Positions 17,260-26,568 of a stretch of 64,000 bases of DNA are shown piece after piece. Position 1 is the stretch's first letter. The number at the start of each line of letters is the position of its first letter. A program made the position numbers and the translations under genes. Source of the DNA: Blastococcus xanthinilyticus (GTDB taxonomy: Bacteria; Actinomycetota; Actinomycetes; Mycobacteriales; Geodermatophilaceae); assembly GCF_008124835.1 (NCBI RefSeq), contig NZ_VNHW01000011.1:124001-188000 (forward strand). The letters are read 5' to 3'. Below the pieces are notes generated by a model. The model ran no database searches and was not told where the DNA came from. It saw only the letters and a list, made by a program, of their open reading frames with translations.

Positions 17260-18251
17260 CCCGGGCCGCGGTGCTCGGTGCCGGTTCGTGGGGGACGACG
17301 TTCGCCAAGGTGCTGGCCGACGCCGGGAGCGACGTGGTCCTGCACGCCCGGCGTCCGGAGCTGGCCAAGGCGATCGCCGAGGACGCGGAGAACGCCGACT
17401 ACCTGCCCGGCGTGCGGCTGCCCGAGCGGTTGCGCGCCACCGCCGACCCCGCCGAGGCGCTGGCCGGCGCGGACGTCGTCGTCCTGGCCGTCCCATCCCA
17501 GTCGCTGCGGGACAACCTGGGCGCCTGGCGGGCGCTGCTGCCGCCGGACGCGACGCTGCTGTCGCTGATGAAGGGCATCGAGCTCGGCAGCACCAAGCGC
17601 ATGAGCGAGGTCATCTGCGAGGTGACCGGGGCCGGGCCCGAGCGGGTCGCGGCGCTGAGCGGGCCGAACCTGGCGCGCGAGATCGCCGAGGAGCAGCCCG
17701 CCGCGACGGTCATCGCCTGCTCGGACGGCGACCGCGCGGCCGTCCTGCAGGCCGCCTGCCACACCGCCTACTTCCGGCCCTACACCAACCCCGACGTGGT
17801 CGGCTGCGAGCTCGGCGGCGCGGTGAAGAACGTGATCGCGCTGGCCGCGGGCATCGCCGAGGGGCTCGGGTTCGGGGACAACACCCGCGCCTCCCTGATC
17901 ACCCGCGGCCTGGCCGAGACCGCCCGCCTCGGGATGGCGCTGGGCGCGGAGCTCACCACGTTCGCCGGCCTGGCCGGCCTCGGCGACCTGGTGGCCACCT
18001 GCAGCTCTCCGCTCTCGCGCAACCGCACGTTCGGGGAGAAGCTCGGCCGCGGGATGTCCCTCGAGGAGGTCCAGCGGGGCACCCGGCAGACCGCCGAGGG
18101 TGTGAAGAGCTGTCGCTCGGTGCTCGACCTGGCCCGCGCCCACGGCATCGACGTCCCGATCACCGAGGCGGTCGTGCGGGTGTGCCACGAGGGCGAGGCG
18201 CCGGCGCAGATGGTGCGGGAGATCATGTCGCGGGAGGCGAAGCCGGAGTGA
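17256..18251 (+). CDS. gpsA: Glycerol-3-phosphate dehydrogenase [NAD(P)+]
   Basis: A 331-residue cytosolic enzyme that makes sn-glycerol-3-phosphate from dihydroxyacetone phosphate for phospholipids. The N-terminal Rossmann motif is [10 protein letters not shown] (residues 7-15), [11 protein letters not shown] is the family signature, and Lys191 in [13 protein letters not shown] is the conserved catalytic lysine. The GTG overlaps the acyltransferase stop, and the stop overlaps the next gene. Confidence 0.96.
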   Translation: MTRAAVLGAGSWGTTFAKVLADAGSDVVLHARRPELAKAIAEDAENADYLPGVRLPERLRATADPAEALAGADVVVLAVPSQSLRDNLGAWRALLPPDATLLSLMKGIELGSTKRMSEVICEVTGAGPERVAALSGPNLAREIAEEQPAATVIACSDGDRAAVLQAACHTAYFRPYTNPDVVGCELGGAVKNVIALAAGIAEGLGFGDNTRASLITRGLAETARLGMALGAELTTFAGLAGLGDLVATCSSPLSRNRTFGEKLGRGMSLEEVQRGTRQTAEGVKSCRSVLDLARAHGIDVPITEAVVRVCHEGEAPAQMVREIMSREAKPE

Positions 18252-19390
18252 GCGCAGAGCTGGCCGGTTACGGGGACGGGACGCGGGCGGTCCGCGCGGG
18301 GGAGGACCCGGCGGTGCCGGGTGCGCCGCTGCGGCCCTCGCCGGTGTTCGCCGCGCCCTTCCACCTGGGTGACCAGCCGCCGCGGGCGGGCGGCGCGGAC
18401 GCCTACGGGCGCACCGAGCACCCGACGCTGCGCGTCTTCGAGGACGCGGTGGGCGAGCTCGACGGCGGCCGCTGCCTGTCCTTCGCCACCGGGATGGCGG
18501 CGCTGACCGCGGCCGTGCTGGCCTGCGCGCGCAGCGGTGACCGCGTCGTCCTGCCGTCGGACGGCTACTACACGACCCGGCTGCTGGCGGCCGAGGAGCT
18601 CGCCCGGTTCGGCATCGACGTGCAGTACGTGGCCACGCCGGACGTCGAGCGGGTCGCCGCGGACGGCGGGCTGGCCGGCGCCCGCATGGTGCTGCTGGAG
18701 ACGCCCAGCAACCCGCAGCTGGACGTCTGCGACATCGCCGCGGTCGCCGCCGCGGCGCACGCGGCCGGCGCGCTGGTCGCCGTCGACAACACCACCGCCA
18801 CGCCGCTCGGCCAGCGCCCGCTCGCGCTGGGCGCGGACCTCACCGTCGGCAGCGACACCAAGGCGCTGACCGGCCACAGCGACGTCCTGCTCGGGCACGT
18901 CACCGTCACCGACGACGAGCTCTACGCGGCCGTGAAGGGTTTCCGCGACCGCACCGGCAGCACGCCCGGCCCGTTCGAGGCCTGGCTGGGGCACCGCTCG
19001 ATGAGCACCCTGGACCTGCGGCTGGCCCGGCAGGCGGCCAACGCCGCGGCCGTCGCCGAGCTCCTGGCCGGCCACCGCGCCGTGTCGGACCTGCGCTGGC
19101 CGTGGCGCCCCGGCGACCCGTCGTTCGCCCTGGCCTCGCGGCAGATGCTCCGCCCGGGCGGCGTGCTGTCCGCCGAGCTCGCCGACGAGGCGGCGGTCTC
19201 CCGGTTGCTGTCGAAGAGCCGGCTGTGGGCCGCGGCGACCAGCTTCGGCGGGGTGCACAGCACCATCGACCGGCGGGCGCAGTGGGGCGGGGACGACGTG
19301 CCGGCCGGGTTCGTCCGGCTGTCCTGCGGCATCGAGGACACCGCCGACCTGGTCGCCGACCTAGCCGGCGGTCTCGATGCGCTCGGCTGA
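18248..19390 (+). CDS. Cystathionine gamma-lyase-like PLP enzyme (Cys/Met metabolism family)
   Basis: A 380-residue fold-type I PLP enzyme. [11 protein letters not shown] contains the Schiff-base Lys205, ETPSNP(Q)LDVCDI is the substrate-carboxylate loop and [12 protein letters not shown] is the family's tyrosine/arginine loop. It probably cleaves cystathionine or a related sulfur amino acid; family members differ in reaction (beta or gamma, lyase or synthase) and this cannot be settled by sequence. The GTG overlaps the gpsA stop. Its 3' end overlaps the convergent phosphatidyltransferase gene by 30 bp. Confidence 0.88.
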   Translation: MSAELAGYGDGTRAVRAGEDPAVPGAPLRPSPVFAAPFHLGDQPPRAGGADAYGRTEHPTLRVFEDAVGELDGGRCLSFATGMAALTAAVLACARSGDRVVLPSDGYYTTRLLAAEELARFGIDVQYVATPDVERVAADGGLAGARMVLLETPSNPQLDVCDIAAVAAAAHAAGALVAVDNTTATPLGQRPLALGADLTVGSDTKALTGHSDVLLGHVTVTDDELYAAVKGFRDRTGSTPGPFEAWLGHRSMSTLDLRLARQAANAAAVAELLAGHRAVSDLRWPWRPGDPSFALASRQMLRPGGVLSAELADEAAVSRLLSKSRLWAAATSFGGVHSTIDRRAQWGGDDVPAGFVRLSCGIEDTADLVADLAGGLDALG

Positions 19391-20179
19391 TCCGCGGCGG
19401 CGGGCGCCGGACACGGTGAGCCAGATGCTCACGCCGAAGTAGTAGGCGAGGTAGACCAGGCTCACCGCGACGACCAGCCAGTGCGGGTCGGGGTACTGGA
19501 CGATCAGCACCGCGCAGGCCACCAGCCAGACCGTCGCCAGCCCCAGGTTCACGCCCCGCAGCAGCTTGGTGCGCGAGGGGTAGACGTACTTGATCGGCAC
19601 GAAGACCAGCACCGTCAGGACGGCGAGCGCGATGCCGACCCCGGTGGGACCGATGCCGAGGATGATCGCGTAGAAGGCGACCACGTTCCAGTAGCTGGGG
19701 AAGCCGAGGAAGTAGTGGTCCTCGGTCTTCGCGTCCACCCGGCAGAACTGGTAGCAGGACGCCAGCAGCGGCAGCGCGGCCAGGACCCAGCCCAGCGCGC
19801 CGCCGGGCAGCCGGTCGGTCGTCCAGAGCAGCACGATCGGGGCGAAGACGTAGGTCAGGTAGTCGACGATGTCGTCCATCCGGGCGCCGTCGAACCACGG
19901 GATCGTCTCCTTGACCCGCGCAGCGCGGGCCAGCATCCCGTCCGTGCCGTCGATGAACAGCGTCGCGAGGATCAGCCACAGGGCGGTCTCCACGGCGCCG
20001 TCGAAGGCCGCCAGGACGATGAGCAGGCCGAGCACCGAGCCGCTGGCGGTGTAGAGGTGCACCGCGGCGCCGGCGAGGCGCATTCCTCGGGAGTGCCCGG
20101 GCCCGTCGGTGGCGCGCACCGCTCCGGGTGCGGTCTGGTCGGCTGGGTCGTCGTGCACGGCGACGAGGCTGCCACACAC
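19361..20179 (-). CDS. CDP-alcohol phosphatidyltransferase (phosphatidylcholine-synthase-like)
   Basis: A 272-residue integral membrane enzyme with about eight helices. The CDP-alcohol phosphotransferase motif is [15 protein letters not shown] followed by [15 protein letters not shown], preserving the Asp/Gly/Ala-Arg framework and the two final aspartates. The spacing and the [10 protein letters not shown] form resemble bacterial phosphatidylcholine synthase (Pcs), so choline is a candidate alcohol, but this is inference. The start is uncertain: GTG 20179 follows a GGGGGAAG site, while ATG 20083 begins nearer the membrane domain. It is divergent from ddl. Confidence 0.8.
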   Translation of the reverse strand: MCGSLVAVHDDPADQTAPGAVRATDGPGHSRGMRLAGAAVHLYTASGSVLGLLIVLAAFDGAVETALWLILATLFIDGTDGMLARAARVKETIPWFDGARMDDIVDYLTYVFAPIVLLWTTDRLPGGALGWVLAALPLLASCYQFCRVDAKTEDHYFLGFPSYWNVVAFYAIILGIGPTGVGIALAVLTVLVFVPIKYVYPSRTKLLRGVNLGLATVWLVACAVLIVQYPDPHWLVVAVSLVYLAYYFGVSIWLTVSGARRRGSAERIETAG

Positions 20180-20243
20180 CGCTTCCCCCGGCGGGCCGAC
20201 GCGTGCACCGGCGTCGCCTCGGGGGTGGCGGACGGGCCTCGGT

Positions 20244-20249
20244 TAGGGT
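20244..20249 (+). promoter_or_regulatory. -10 element for ddl (leaderless)
   Basis: TAGGGT matches TANNNT and ends seven bases before the ATG at 20257, with no ribosome-binding site between. Confidence 0.5.
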
Positions 20250-20256
20250 CCCCGCA

Positions 20257-21393
20257 ATGAGCGGACAGGCGGGCAGGGTGCGGGTGGCGGTCGTCTTCGG
20301 CGGGCGCAGCGAGGAGCACGCGATCTCCTGCGTCTCGGCCGGCAGCGTGATGGCCGCCCTCGACCCCGCGCGGTACGAGGTGGTGCCGGTCGGCATCACC
20401 CGCGAAGGGCGCTGGGTGCTCCCCGACCCCGGTCAGCAGCTGGCGATCAGCGACGGCGTGCTGCCCGAGGTCGCCGGGGGAACGGCGGTCTCCCTGGTCG
20501 GTGACCCCGCGGCCCGCGGGCTGGCCGTGCTCGAGCCCGGGGCGGCGATCGGCCGCGCGCTCACCGAGGTCGACGTCGTCTTCCCCGTCCTGCACGGCAC
20601 GTTCGGGGAGGACGGCACCGTCCAGGGGCTGCTGGAGATGACCGGCCTGCCCTACGTGGGGTCCGGCGTCTTCGCCAGCGCGGCGTCGATGGACAAGGAG
20701 TTCACGAAGAAGCTGCTGGCCGCCGCCGGCCTGCCGCAGGGCGAGCACGTCGTCCTGCGCGACGAGCACGGTGCCGTGTGCGCCGACGCCGCCGTCCTGG
20801 ACGACGCGGCCCGCGAGCGGCTCGGGCTGCCGGTCTTCGTCAAGCCGGCGCGGGCCGGCTCCAGCATCGGGATCACGAAGGTCACCGACTGGGCGCAGTT
20901 CCCGGCGGCGGTGGCCACCGCCGCCGCCGTCGACCCCAAGGTGATCGTCGAGGCGGCGATCCCCGGGCGGGAGATCGAGTGCGGCGTCCTCGCGGCCCGC
21001 GGATCGGGGCTGCCGGAGGCCAGCCTGCCGGCCGAGATCCGGCTGCGGTCCGGCGTCGACTGGTACGACTTCGCCGCCAAGTACCTGGACGACGCCGCCG
21101 AGTTCGACATCCCGGCCGACCTCTCGCCGGAGCGGATCGCCGCCGTGCAGGACGCCGCCCGGCGCGCCTACCTGGCGCTGGACTGCCGGGGCCTGGCCCG
21201 CGTCGACTTCTTCCTCGGTGCCGGCCCCGACGGCGCGGACCGGCTGGTGATCAACGAGGTGAACACCATGCCGGGGTTCACCCCGATCTCGATGTTCGCC
21301 CGCATGTGGGCCGCGACCGGGGTGGAGTTCGCCGAGCTGGTCGACCGGCTGGTCACCGGCGCCCTCGCCGACCGCGCCCGGCCGGGCCGGTGA
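20257..21393 (+). CDS. ddl: D-alanine--D-alanine ligase
   Basis: A 378-residue ATP-grasp enzyme making the D-Ala-D-Ala dipeptide for peptidoglycan. [20 protein letters not shown] opens the N-terminal domain; [16 protein letters not shown], the ATP-grasp lysine segment [14 protein letters not shown] and the metal-binding [15 protein letters not shown] are intact. A leaderless start at ATG 20257 is supported by the adjacent -10. It is the target family of D-cycloserine. The stop overlaps the lipoprotein gene. Confidence 0.97.
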   Translation: MSGQAGRVRVAVVFGGRSEEHAISCVSAGSVMAALDPARYEVVPVGITREGRWVLPDPGQQLAISDGVLPEVAGGTAVSLVGDPAARGLAVLEPGAAIGRALTEVDVVFPVLHGTFGEDGTVQGLLEMTGLPYVGSGVFASAASMDKEFTKKLLAAAGLPQGEHVVLRDEHGAVCADAAVLDDAARERLGLPVFVKPARAGSSIGITKVTDWAQFPAAVATAAAVDPKVIVEAAIPGREIECGVLAARGSGLPEASLPAEIRLRSGVDWYDFAAKYLDDAAEFDIPADLSPERIAAVQDAARRAYLALDCRGLARVDFFLGAGPDGADRLVINEVNTMPGFTPISMFARMWAATGVEFAELVDRLVTGALADRARPGR

Positions 21394-22079
21394 TCCCGGG
21401 GCGGCCGGTCCTCCGCGACCTGCGCCCCGCCCCGCCCCGGCCCGCGCGCGTGCTGCTGGGCGCCGCGCTCGTCGCCGCAGCGGTGGTCACCGGCTGCGGC
21501 CGGTCGGTCGACGGCGTGCCGACCGCCGCGCCGCCGTCGGGCCGCCCCTCGACGCCCGCGGAGCTCGAGCGGCTGGTCGTCGAGGAGGTGCCCTCCGGGC
21601 TGCCCCGGGTGCCCGACGACGAGCTGGACCCGCCGGCCGGCGAGAAGCGGCTCGAGGACGTCGCCGGCTACGCCCCGGACCCGGCGAGGGAGCTGGAGGT
21701 GCTCGAGAGCTACGGCTACCGGTTCGGCTGGGAGCGCTTCTGGGGCCGGGAGACCGGCCCGATGACCGGTGTCTTCGTCGACCAGTTCGAGCAGCGGGCC
21801 GGCGCCGGCGCCTACGCCGAGGCGCTCGCCCGGAACGACGCGGAGCTGTACGCGGGCGTCCTCAGCGACGATCCGCCCGAGCTGCCCGCGAACTGCCGGC
21901 TGCTCACCGTGGAGGCGCCGGTCCCGGAGGCGGGGCTGGTCGACCCGGCCGCGTTCGCCTGGTGCTGGCACGGCGTCTTCAGCGTCTCGGTGACGGCGAT
22001 GGCCGGGACGACCGACGACGCCCTCCAGGAGGTCGGCGCGGTGCTCGAGCGGCAGCTGGCGCTGCTCCCGCCGGCGTGA
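21390..22079 (+). CDS. Predicted lipoprotein of unknown function
   Basis: A 229-residue protein with an N-terminal hydrophobic segment ending in the lipobox AAAVVTGCG, so Cys around residue 35 should be lipidated and the protein anchored outside the membrane. The mature part is acidic and has no enzymatic motif I recognise; [16 protein letters not shown] and [13 protein letters not shown] suggest a compact beta-rich domain. It starts at a GTG overlapping the ddl stop, so it is translated with ddl, and a cell-envelope role is plausible. Confidence 0.8.
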   Translation: MIPGRPVLRDLRPAPPRPARVLLGAALVAAAVVTGCGRSVDGVPTAAPPSGRPSTPAELERLVVEEVPSGLPRVPDDELDPPAGEKRLEDVAGYAPDPARELEVLESYGYRFGWERFWGRETGPMTGVFVDQFEQRAGAGAYAEALARNDAELYAGVLSDDPPELPANCRLLTVEAPVPEAGLVDPAAFAWCWHGVFSVSVTAMAGTTDDALQEVGAVLERQLALLPPA

Positions 22080-22114
22080 GCGCTCCGGGGAGGGCGGTGC
22101 CGGCGGCGAGGGGC

Positions 22115-22720
22115 TCAGGGGCCCGGCTGCGGCTCCTGGTAGGGCAGCGCCTCGGCCAGGGGGACGGTGAGCGCGGTGACCGGTGCGCTGTCGACCCCCT
22201 TGGGCAGGCGGACCTCGACGTAGACCGGCCGGTCGACGGCGGTCCAGACCGTGCTCTCCGGATCGCTGGTGTCCACGTACCACTGCACGCCGTTGATCTG
22301 GATCGCCGACGTGCCGACCTGCCAGCCGGCGGGCCGGTCGACCCCGCAGGTGAGCACGACGGGCGGCTCGCCCCACGCGTAGACGTAGGGGGAATCGGAG
22401 TCCACCCGGCGGGACGGGTCCCCGGCGAGCTCGAGCGGCAGGTTGGCCATGAGCGCCGGGCAGGCGGCATCGGCCTCCGGAGTGACCGGTGGGGTGTCCA
22501 GCGGCAGCACCGGGAGGTCCTCCGGGCGGACGGGTTCGCCGCTGTCGACCTCGGCCGGTCCGGCGCCGCCGGCCGTCGCGTCGTCCCCGGCGTCGTCGCC
22601 GCGAACGTTGACCAGCACCACCAGGGCGATCACCACGGGCAGGGTGATCGCCGCGACCAGCACCGCGACCCGGCGCACCGGGTCGACGGGTGCCTCGCTC
22701 AGATGTTGACGACGGGGCAC
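22115..22720 (-). CDS. DUF3515 family protein
   Basis: A 201-residue protein with a single N-terminal transmembrane helix (VLVAAITLPVVIALVVLV) and an exported domain with conserved WGEPPVVLTCGVDRP and INGVQWYVD. This is the DUF3515 pattern, found near ddl and thiL in mycobacteria and other actinobacteria. Function is unknown. It begins at GTG 22720 inside the last codons of the RAM-domain gene (22-nt overlap), so the two are co-translated. Confidence 0.85.
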   Translation of the reverse strand: MPRRQHLSEAPVDPVRRVAVLVAAITLPVVIALVVLVNVRGDDAGDDATAGGAGPAEVDSGEPVRPEDLPVLPLDTPPVTPEADAACPALMANLPLELAGDPSRRVDSDSPYVYAWGEPPVVLTCGVDRPAGWQVGTSAIQINGVQWYVDTSDPESTVWTAVDRPVYVEVRLPKGVDSAPVTALTVPLAEALPYQEPQPGP

Positions 22721-22932
22721 GTCAGCGTGCGGGTGATCCCGTCGACGGACTGGACGCGCGCCACCACCAGGCGCCCGAGCTCGTCGACGGTGTCGGCCTC
22801 GGCGCGGACGATGACGTCGTACGGCCCGGTGACGTCCTCGGCCCTGGTCACCCCGCTGATCTCGCTGATCGTCGAGGCGACCTGGGCGGCCTTGCCGACT
22901 TCGGTCTGGATGAGGATGTAGGCGTGGACCAC
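22699..22932 (-). CDS. Lrp/AsnC ligand-binding (RAM) domain protein
   Basis: A 77-residue stand-alone RAM domain without a DNA-binding helix-turn-helix. VHAYILIQTEVGKAAQVAS and EDVTGPYDVIVRAEADTVDEL are the typical effector-domain strands and turn. Such proteins form oligomeric rings that bind amino acids; a regulatory role by association is possible but unproven. The GTG at 22932 has a good ribosome-binding site (GGAGGAAGG, 22941-22949 on the minus strand). It is divergent from thiL and overlaps the DUF3515 gene. Confidence 0.85.
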   Translation of the reverse strand: MVHAYILIQTEVGKAAQVASTISEISGVTRAEDVTGPYDVIVRAEADTVDELGRLVVARVQSVDGITRTLTCPVVNI

Positions 22933-23024
22933 GGGAGATCCTTCCTCCGGCAACAGTGCCGAGACGTCGTCCCCGCCGGCTGGCGGACTCGTCGGCAACC
23001 TACCGCAGCAACTGGAGTGCACCC

Positions 23025-24065
23025 ATGAGCCGACCCCGCCCGCTGGTCCCGCGCGGTGATCCCGCCGACACCGTCCGCGTGGTGGGCGAGTTCGAGGTCA
23101 TCGCCCGGGTGCTGGCCCGGTCGGGCACCGCGGCGGCGGCCGAGGTCGGGCCCGGGGACGACGCGGCGGTGCTGCGCACCCCGGACCAGCGCGTCGTCGT
23201 CACCACCGACGTCCTGGTCGAGGGCCGGCACTTCCGGCGGGACTGGTCCTCGGCGGAGGACGTCGGGCACAAGGCGGCCGCGGCCAACCTCGCCGACGTG
23301 GCGGCGATGGGCGGGCGGACGACCGCGCTGGTCGTGGGGCTGGCCTGCCCGGCGGACACCCCCACGAGCTGGCTGGAGGGCGTCGCCACCGGGCTGGCCG
23401 AGGAGTGCGCCCCGCTGGGCGCGGCGGTCGTGGGCGGGGACACCGTGGCCGCGGCGCCGGACAGCGCCGCCGTCGTCCTGTCGGTGACCGCCCTGGGCGA
23501 TCTGGGCGGGCGGGCGCCGGTGCAGCGTTCCGGCGCCCGGCCCGGTCACGTCATCGCCCTCGCCGGGCGGCTCGGCTGGTCGGCCGCGGGGCTGGCGGTG
23601 CTGCGCCGGGGCTTCACCAGCCCGCTCGCGGTGGTGGCGGCGCACCGCCGGCCGACCCCGCCGTACGCCGCCGGCCCGGCGGCGGCCGACGCCGGGGCGA
23701 GCGCGATGTGCGACGTCAGCGACGGCCTCGTGGCCGACGCCGGGCACATCGCACGGGCCAGCGGCGTCGTGCTGGACTTCGACCGCGCGGCGCTGGTGCG
23801 CGCGTGCCTGGAGCCGGTGGGGCCCCTGCAGCAGGTCGGGTCGGCCCTCGGGATCGATCCGATGGCGTGGGTGCTCAGCGGCGGCGAGGACCACGCCCTG
23901 CTGGCCACGTTCCCGAAGAAGGCGATCCTGCCCGAGGGCTGGGTGGCGGTGGGCACGGTGCGCCCGGGGAACCGGGGGGCCGGTGTCCGCGTCGGCGGCG
24001 AGGCCGCGGAGGAGGCGCTGCGCGGCGTCGGGGCGGAGAGGGCGGGGCATGTGCACTTCGGGTGA
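23025..24065 (+). CDS. thiL: Thiamine-monophosphate kinase
   Basis: A 346-residue PurM-like kinase forming thiamine diphosphate from thiamine monophosphate and ATP. It shows VGPGDDAAVLRTPDQRVVVTTDVLVEGRHF, with Mg-binding aspartates, then GHKAAAANLADVAAMGG and CDVSDGLVADAGHIA. ATG 23025 is preceded by GGAG at 23014-23017. It leads an overlapping group with two acetyltransferases and a kinase-like protein. No TPP riboswitch is visible in the 92 bp upstream. Confidence 0.95.
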   Translation: MSRPRPLVPRGDPADTVRVVGEFEVIARVLARSGTAAAAEVGPGDDAAVLRTPDQRVVVTTDVLVEGRHFRRDWSSAEDVGHKAAAANLADVAAMGGRTTALVVGLACPADTPTSWLEGVATGLAEECAPLGAAVVGGDTVAAAPDSAAVVLSVTALGDLGGRAPVQRSGARPGHVIALAGRLGWSAAGLAVLRRGFTSPLAVVAAHRRPTPPYAAGPAAADAGASAMCDVSDGLVADAGHIARASGVVLDFDRAALVRACLEPVGPLQQVGSALGIDPMAWVLSGGEDHALLATFPKKAILPEGWVAVGTVRPGNRGAGVRVGGEAAEEALRGVGAERAGHVHFG

Positions 24066-24576
24066 GCGGCTGCTGCGGGACGGGACGGGAGTCCGGCTGC
24101 GGCCGGTGCCCTACGACGACCCGGTCGCGCAGGCCATGGTCGAGGCGGTGCAGCAGGAGTACGTCACCCGGTACGGCGGCCGCGACGCGGCCGTCGTCGA
24201 CCCGGCGGAGTTCCGGCCCCCGGCCGGCCTCTTCCTGGTGGCCGAGGTCGACGGCGTGCCGGCCGGCTGCGGGGCGTGGCGGGTGTACCCGCCCGGCGGC
24301 GTGGAGATCAAGCGGGTGTACGTGGCGCCGGGCTTCCGCCGGCGCGGGCTGGCCCAGGTGCTCATGGCCGAGCTGGAGTCCTCGGCCGCGCGGGCGGGCC
24401 ACGGGTCGGTGGTGTTGAACACCGGGCAGAAGCAGCCCGAGGCGGTCGCCCTCTACCGGGAGCTGGGCTACCTCCCCGTCGCGGGGTACGGCGTCTACGC
24501 CTGCTCGCCGGACGCCGTCTTCCTGGGCAAGGATCTGCTCCCGCCGGCGGAGGAGGAGGCGACATGGGCATCGTGA
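24049..24576 (+). CDS. GNAT-family N-acetyltransferase
   Basis: A 175-residue protein with the GNAT acetyl-CoA site: EIKRVYVAPGFRRRGLAQVLMAEL (motif A, R/Q-x-x-G-x-G/A form FRRRGLA) and EAVALYRELGYLPV (motif B). The substrate is unknown. ATG 24049 lies 17 nt inside the end of thiL. It probably modifies a small molecule, but linkage to thiamine metabolism is only by position. Confidence 0.88.
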   Translation: MCTSGERLLRDGTGVRLRPVPYDDPVAQAMVEAVQQEYVTRYGGRDAAVVDPAEFRPPAGLFLVAEVDGVPAGCGAWRVYPPGGVEIKRVYVAPGFRRRGLAQVLMAELESSAARAGHGSVVLNTGQKQPEAVALYRELGYLPVAGYGVYACSPDAVFLGKDLLPPAEEEATWAS

Positions 24577-25190
24577 CCGTCTCGGCGTCCTACGGCGCCG
24601 GGGGAGCCGAGATCGCCCCGGCCGTCGCGCAGCGGCTGGGGCTGCCGTTCCACGACCGGGCGATCCCGGCGCGGGTCGCCGGCCGGCTCGGCGTGCCGGT
24701 GGCGGAGGCGGAGGCGAACGACGAGACGGTCGTGCGCGGGCTGTGGCGGCTGGTGGCCTCGCTGGGCACCATGCCCGATCCGGTGGGCGGGGTGGTCCCC
24801 GGTGCACCCCTGCCGGACGCCCGGGCCTACCGGGAGCAGACCGAGCGGGTGCTGGCGGAGATCGCCGGGGGTGACGGCGGCGTCGTGCTCGGCCGGGCCG
24901 CGGCGATCGTGCTGCGCGACCGGTCCGACGCGCTGCACGTCCGGCTCGACGGCTCGCGGGAGCGGCGGCTCGCCGCGGCGGTGGCCCGCTCGGGGCGGCC
25001 GCGGGAGGAGGTGGCGCGCGAGATGGCGGCGAACGACCGCGGCCGGGAGGCCTACGTGCGGCACTTCTACCGCTGCGATCCGGCGTCGGCCGCCCACTAC
25101 CACCTGGTGGTGGACGGCACGGAGCTGCCGGTGGAGACGGTCGTCGACCTGGTGGTGACGGCGGCCCGCGGGCGGGGCATCGGCCGGTGA
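24564..25190 (+). CDS. Cytidylate kinase-like protein
   Basis: A 208-residue member of the cytidylate-kinase-like family. VTVSASYGAGGAEIAPAVAQRLGL is a modified P-loop (GAGGAEI in place of classical GKST); PFHDRAIPARV, VVLGRAAAIVLRD and MAANDRGREAYVRHFY follow the kinase layout. Because the P-loop lacks the usual Lys, nucleotide kinase activity is doubtful. GGAGGAGG upstream is a strong ribosome-binding site, although the start overlaps the GNAT gene by 13 nt. Its stop overlaps the next GNAT start. Confidence 0.82.
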   Translation: MGIVTVSASYGAGGAEIAPAVAQRLGLPFHDRAIPARVAGRLGVPVAEAEANDETVVRGLWRLVASLGTMPDPVGGVVPGAPLPDARAYREQTERVLAEIAGGDGGVVLGRAAAIVLRDRSDALHVRLDGSRERRLAAAVARSGRPREEVAREMAANDRGREAYVRHFYRCDPASAAHYHLVVDGTELPVETVVDLVVTAARGRGIGR

Positions 25191-25696
25191 TCTCCCCGCG
25201 ACCGGCGAGGGGCCCGGACGCCGGGGTGCTGCACGCCCTGCGGGAGCAGCGGGCGCGCTGGATGACCGACGCCGGCATCCGGCAGTGGCGGCCCGGCGAG
25301 GTGGGCGTCGGGGAGGTCGAGGCGCAGGTCGCCGCAGGTGAGTGGCACGTCCTGGAGGCCGGTGACCGGCTCGTCGCCGGCCTGCGGCTGCTGTGGTCCG
25401 ACGCCGTCGTCTGGGGCGACGTGCCCGGCGACGCCGCGTACGTGCACGGCCTCGTGGTCGACCCGGCGCACGCCGGCGCCGGGATCGGGGCCGCGCTGCT
25501 GGCCTGGGCGGCCGCGACGGCGGCCGGCGCGGGGCGCTCCCGCCTGCGGCTGGACTGCGTCGAGAGCAACCCCCGGCTGCGCCGGTACTACCGCGACCGG
25601 GGGTTCACCGAGGTGGGCCGGCGGGTGTTCGACTCCGGCTGGGACCCGGTCGTGCTGCTGGAGAAGGGCCTCGGGAAGGGCGCTGCGGCGTCCTGA
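25187..25696 (+). CDS. GNAT-family N-acetyltransferase
   Basis: A 169-residue acetyltransferase with YVHGLVVDPAHAGAGIGAALLAW (motif A with the AGAGIG pyrophosphate loop), RLRLDCVESNPRLRRYYRDRGF (motif B) and a conserved C-terminal strand. The N-terminal RARWMTDAGIRQW pattern is common in actinobacterial GNATs of unknown substrate. GTG 25187 overlaps the preceding stop (GTGA), so it is the last gene of the thiL group. Confidence 0.88.
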   Translation: MISPRPARGPDAGVLHALREQRARWMTDAGIRQWRPGEVGVGEVEAQVAAGEWHVLEAGDRLVAGLRLLWSDAVVWGDVPGDAAYVHGLVVDPAHAGAGIGAALLAWAAATAAGAGRSRLRLDCVESNPRLRRYYRDRGFTEVGRRVFDSGWDPVVLLEKGLGKGAAAS

Positions 25697-25718
25697 CCGG
25701 TGGCGGCACCCGCTCGGG

Positions 25719-26501
25719 TCAGGGGCGGCCCTGCGTCGGGAGGGTCATGATCTCGGCGCCGTCGTCGGTGATGGCGATCGTGTGCTCGCTGTGCGCCGTC
25801 CGGCAGCCCGTCGCACTACGCAGGGTCCAGCCGTCGGGGTCGGTGACCAGCCGGGCGGTGTCGGCCATGACCCAGGGCTCCAGCGCGAGCAGCAGCCCGG
25901 GGCGCAGCCGGTACCCCCGCCCGGGCCGCCCGGTGTTCGGGACGTGCGGGTCCTGGTGCATGGTCGATCCGACGCCGTGCCCGCCGAACTCGGTGTTGAT
26001 CGGGTACCCGGCTGCGGTGAGCACCGAGCCGATCGCGGCGGAGACGTCACCGAGGCGGGTGCCCGGGCCGGCGGCGGCGATCCCCGCCCGCAGCGCCTCC
26101 TCGGTCGCGGCGATCATCGCGGCGTCCTCCGGGGGCGCGGCGCCGCCCACGACGAAGCTGACGGCCGAGTCGGCGACGATCCCACCCAGGGAGACGGCGA
26201 GGTCGAGCGAGAGCAGGTCGCCCTCGGCGAGCGCGTAGTCGTGCGGCAGCCCGTGCAGCACGGCGTCGTTGACCGACGTGCAGATGTAGTGGCCGAACGG
26301 CCCGCGGCCGAAGGACGGGGCGTAGTCGACGTAGCAGGACTGCGCGCCGGCCTCGCGGATCATGTCCTGGGCCCACCGGTCGATGTCGAGCAGGTTCGTG
26401 CCGACGGCGCTGCGGCCCTTCAGGGTCTGCAGGATGTCGGCGACCAGGGCGCCGGTGGCCCTCGCCCGTGGGAGGTCGGTGGGGTCCAGGATCTCGATCA
26501 T
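25719..26501 (-). CDS. map: Type I methionyl aminopeptidase
   Basis: A 260-residue pita-bread metallopeptidase removing N-terminal Met. Predicted metal and catalytic residues are present in ICTSVNDAVLHGLPHDYAL, LSLDLAVSLGGIVADSA (two Asp), GGHGVGSTMHQDPHVPN (His) and LALEPWV plus AHSEHTIAI (Glu). It is a shorter type without the N-terminal SH3-binding extension. AGGAAG precedes the ATG. It is divergent from an XRE regulator with direct repeats between, suggesting this map copy is regulated. Confidence 0.95.
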   Translation of the reverse strand: MIEILDPTDLPRARATGALVADILQTLKGRSAVGTNLLDIDRWAQDMIREAGAQSCYVDYAPSFGRGPFGHYICTSVNDAVLHGLPHDYALAEGDLLSLDLAVSLGGIVADSAVSFVVGGAAPPEDAAMIAATEEALRAGIAAAGPGTRLGDVSAAIGSVLTAAGYPINTEFGGHGVGSTMHQDPHVPNTGRPGRGYRLRPGLLLALEPWVMADTARLVTDPDGWTLRSATGCRTAHSEHTIAITDDGAEIMTLPTQGRP

Positions 26502-26530
26502 GGGGGTCTTCCTGTGCGCGGGTGCGATAA

Positions 26531-26553
26531 CTATCCCGGCCAGCCTATCCCGG
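26531..26553. promoter_or_regulatory. Direct repeat CTATCCCGG x2 between map and the XRE gene
   Basis: CTATCCCGG occurs at 26531-26539 and 26545-26553, 14 bp apart, inside the 67-bp divergent promoter region; GATAACTATC just before it is nearly palindromic. This is a likely operator for the adjacent XRE-family protein. Confidence 0.4.
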
Positions 26554-26556
26554 TAT

Positions 26557-26562
26557 TAGAAT
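26557..26562 (+). promoter_or_regulatory. -10 element for the XRE gene (leaderless)
   Basis: TAGAAT ends six bases before ATG 26569. There is no ribosome-binding site between. Confidence 0.5.
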
Positions 26563-26568
26563 CCGGCC

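Noticed and set aside
22933-23024. TPP riboswitch before thiL
   Set aside because: The 92-bp spacer lacks the CUGAGA and related core motifs.
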